Shown: one piece after another, positions 3,508 to 5,196 of the stretch | Numbering within the stretch: position 1 is the stretch's first letter | Layout of the letters: every line of letters starts with the position of its first letter | Assembly: GCA_016840125.1 (NCBI GenBank) | Contig: JAEOSY010000679.1 | Coordinates: 1-5,196 of the forward strand | DNA length: 5,196 nucleotides | Reading direction: 5' to 3' | From: Candidatus Helarchaeota archaeon | GTDB lineage: Archaea; Asgardarchaeota; Lokiarchaeia; Helarchaeales; HEL-GB-A | Made by a program: the position numbers and the translations under genes | Notes under the pieces: model-generated | What the model was told of the DNA's origin: nothing | Databases searched by the model: none | Seen by the model: only the letters and a program-made list of their open reading frames with translations

Positions 3508-5196
3508 CTATCGCCTCTGGGCAGTGATTAACTTAAAAATTTCATCTACAATCTGAATCGTACTTTTACCTTTGATATTTATTCCCATTTTTGGCTGAAA
3601 GATTTCAGGAACGAATTCAAAATATTCGAAAATGGGAATAACCTGTTTATTTTGGAAAGATGCCATATCCCGCTCTTTTTTACAATTTTCAGACTTGGAC
3701 ATAGCTTCAGTACAGAATGGGATAAAGAAATCGGATGTTGTTATATTATCTTCCATGAAATCTACAATATTACCATCCGGATAGCCATCCCAGCCTTCCC
3801 AGTAATGGACCTTGATCCGAACTGATTTCCTCGCTAGTTTCCTTGCAATTTCAGGGATTTCTAACCGTTTGGAATCAGCCATCGCGTAGCTAACGAAAAC
3901 CTCGACTATATTACGTCTTTCAATTAATGTTTTTATCTTTTCTATTGCATTTTGATCTCCAAAACTTAGCAGAATTTTGTGAATCCTCTCCTGTAAGATA
4001 GAGTTTGCATCCGAAAAACATTCTATTAAGGATTCAATGCTCCTTTTATCACCTAATTTTCCTAATACCTCTATTGCCTCAATTCTGACAGTAACTTCAT
4101 CACTTGATAAATTCCTCAATAACTCCTTAAATACAATATACCTATTTATTAATTGATATAATAGACACTGGGCAACTCCCTCATCATAAAGAATGTATTT
4201 ACTTTCATTATCAGCAATCCGAAAGTCATCATTATCTCTTTTTATATCATAAAGGGTTGGAAATAAATAACCATATCTTCTCCTAAGATTACGGGGCGGT
4301 CTAAGATATCTTGAGATAATATAATATGGTATTTTGGATTTTTCAATCATATCATCCATTACTTTTAATATTCTATCACGCTTAAATCCATATTCATGGA
4401 TAATTTCAGTTATTAAATCTTCTAGTATGAATCTATAACCCAAATGTTCCCAACCACCAACTGAACTACCTGTATATTTGGGCATCTCACCTACATGAAC
4501 CCATCCAAGTGGTTCCTTTCTATTCAATTTTACTATTATTATATTATTCATGTATAGATTATTCTCAAGAATTTCATCTCCAATCTTTTCCCATTCATCA
4601 TCAAATAAATAAAAGAAATTACTGTGATTCTTATCAAACATGAACTTTAATTTAATATTATTCTGTAAAATAGTACTATATTCGATAGAGCCTAAACCCG
4701 TACTTTCAGAAAAGTAAAATTTTATCTCGTTCAAGAATAATTTGAAAGCATCTTCCTTACTAATCCCTCTCTCTTCAAACTCATCCTTCAAGGTTTCAAT
4801 CAGTGCTATCTCGAAAAAAAAAGACGTCTTAAATTCGTCTTTTATAACTAACAATTCAATGGGTTCAGACCATAATTGATGATAATTTTCTAAAAATTCT
4901 GGTGACAATTCCCTGATTTGTTCAACTATTGGGCTGAAGTATTTATTGAATTCGCTAAAATATTTACTTAAAGTATCTGTACCATGGGCTTTTTCATAAT
5001 ATTGTTCATCCGGAAATCTAAAAAACAATTTTGGGCGTAATTTACCTGGAAAATATGCTATTCTGTGATCAAAACAATCCGGCTCCTTTTCCGAAATTGC
5101 CTTATCTTGTTCTGAAATTGCCTTATGACACCTAAGCCCCAAATCATAGGTCTCCTGTCCAACAAGATTTATTATTGCGTCTGACTTTAAATATCT
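3508..5196 (-). CDS. HEAT-repeat TIR-domain protein with large unrecognised N-terminal region (5' end outside window)
   Basis: The frame stays open to the right edge, so the TTG at 5142 is internal and the true start lies outside; 562 residues are visible (numbered from the edge). Residues 1-362 match no family I know. They are mostly soluble, aromatic-rich and charged, with no clear membrane helix. Residues 363-428 form two HEAT repeats, the first near-canonical (VRIEAIEVLGKLGD). From about 429 (3508-3912) comes a TIR domain: VEVFVSYAMAD, a YWEGWDGYPDG loop, NITTSDFFIPFCTEAM, and SENCKKE with Glu508 at the usual catalytic-glutamate position of NAD-cleaving TIRs. Prokaryotic TIR proteins of this kind cleave NAD or make signalling nucleotides, often in antiviral defence; activity here is inferred. 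The large N-terminal region and HEAT repeats may be the sensor or scaffold. A coiled-coil gene follows 20 bases downstream. Confidence 0.8.
   Translation of the reverse strand, partial: RYLKSDAIINLVGQETYDLGLRCHKAISEQDKAISEKEPDCFDHRIAYFPGKLRPKLFFRFPDEQYYEKAHGTDTLSKYFSEFNKYFSPIVEQIRELSPEFLENYHQLWSEPIELLVIKDEFKTSFFFEIALIETLKDEFEERGISKEDAFKLFLNEIKFYFSESTGLGSIEYSTILQNNIKLKFMFDKNHSNFFYLFDDEWEKIGDEILENNLYMNNIIIVKLNRKEPLGWVHVGEMPKYTGSSVGGWEHLGYRFILEDLITEIIHEYGFKRDRILKVMDDMIEKSKIPYYIISRYLRPPRNLRRRYGYLFPTLYDIKRDNDDFRIADNESKYILYDEGVAQCLLYQLINRYIVFKELLRNLSSDEVTVRIEAIEVLGKLGDKRSIESLIECFSDANSILQERIHKILLSFGDQNAIEKIKTLIERRNIVEVFVSYAMADSKRLEIPEIARKLARKSVRIKVHYWEGWDGYPDGNIVDFMEDNITTSDFFIPFCTEAMSKSENCKKERDMASFQNKQVIPIFEYFEFVPEIFQPKMGINIKGKSTIQIVDEIFKLITAQRR

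Noticed and set aside
3318..3527. Plus-strand frame of 69 codons rich in Ser, Leu, Ile and Phe, resembling a membrane protein
   Set aside because: It is the antisense shadow of the minus-strand coiled-coil gene and the end of the TIR gene; Glu/Lys codons read backwards give Ser/Phe/Leu. It has no good ribosome-binding site.
4170..4401. HEYGF and DEGVAQ segments in the TIR protein, considered as a metallopeptidase site
   Set aside because: There is no HExxH motif, only an isolated His-Glu (residues 267-268) and a DEG about 70 residues later; this is not enough to claim a protease.
5140..5142. TTG as the start of the TIR protein
   Set aside because: The frame continues open with protein-like codons (YLKSDAIINLVGQETYD) to the window edge, so the TTG is more likely an internal Leu codon.

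Overview
The window is low-GC DNA that looks archaeal. Candidate start regions carry TTTAAATT- or TTAAATAT-like TATA boxes about 25-30 bases upstream. One gene appears to be transcribed without a leader, and likely gene ends are marked by short T-runs rather than GC-rich hairpins. The DUF2400-type protein and the TIR/HEAT protein would fit an archaeon, possibly an Asgard-like lineage, but nothing here fixes the taxon. The region reads as a patchwork of accessory genes rather than a housekeeping operon.

Left part (1-1677): a rightward, edge-truncated C-terminal piece of a TnpB/IS605 OrfB-like RuvC nuclease. It appears to have lost its last catalytic Asp and one zinc-binding Cys. It converges on a leftward gene for a DUF2400 (TIGR02757-like) protein of the HhH-GPD DNA-repair superfamily. 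That protein has an endonuclease III-like VDTH motif and a C-terminal iron-sulphur cysteine loop, but no recognisable glycosylase lysine.

Middle (1678-2758): a divergent intergenic region carries promoter elements for both sides and a perfect 10-bp palindrome. Two rightward single-copy genes follow: an unrecognised 91-residue protein, and a 160-residue protein with a Cys...HSW...ET arrangement that suggests a transglutaminase/papain-like fold. The second gene is preceded by two exact 10-bp direct repeats next to its TATA box.

Gene-poor gap (2759-3310): no convincing gene. It holds a T-rich terminator, a C(UUCG)G mini-hairpin, an orphan consensus TATA box followed about 170 bases later by a T7 run (a possible small RNA), a family of spaced TGACAAT-like repeats, and T-tracts that would end the leftward operon.

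Right part (3311-5196): a leftward two-gene unit. The first gene is truncated by the right window edge. It encodes a large unrecognised N-terminal region, two HEAT repeats and a C-terminal TIR domain with a candidate NADase glutamate. Twenty bases after its stop, behind a good ribosome-binding site, lies a 58-codon gene for an almost pure coiled coil. A TIR effector plus a co-transcribed coiled-coil protein is the most likely candidate here for an undescribed defence or signalling module; that role is inference.
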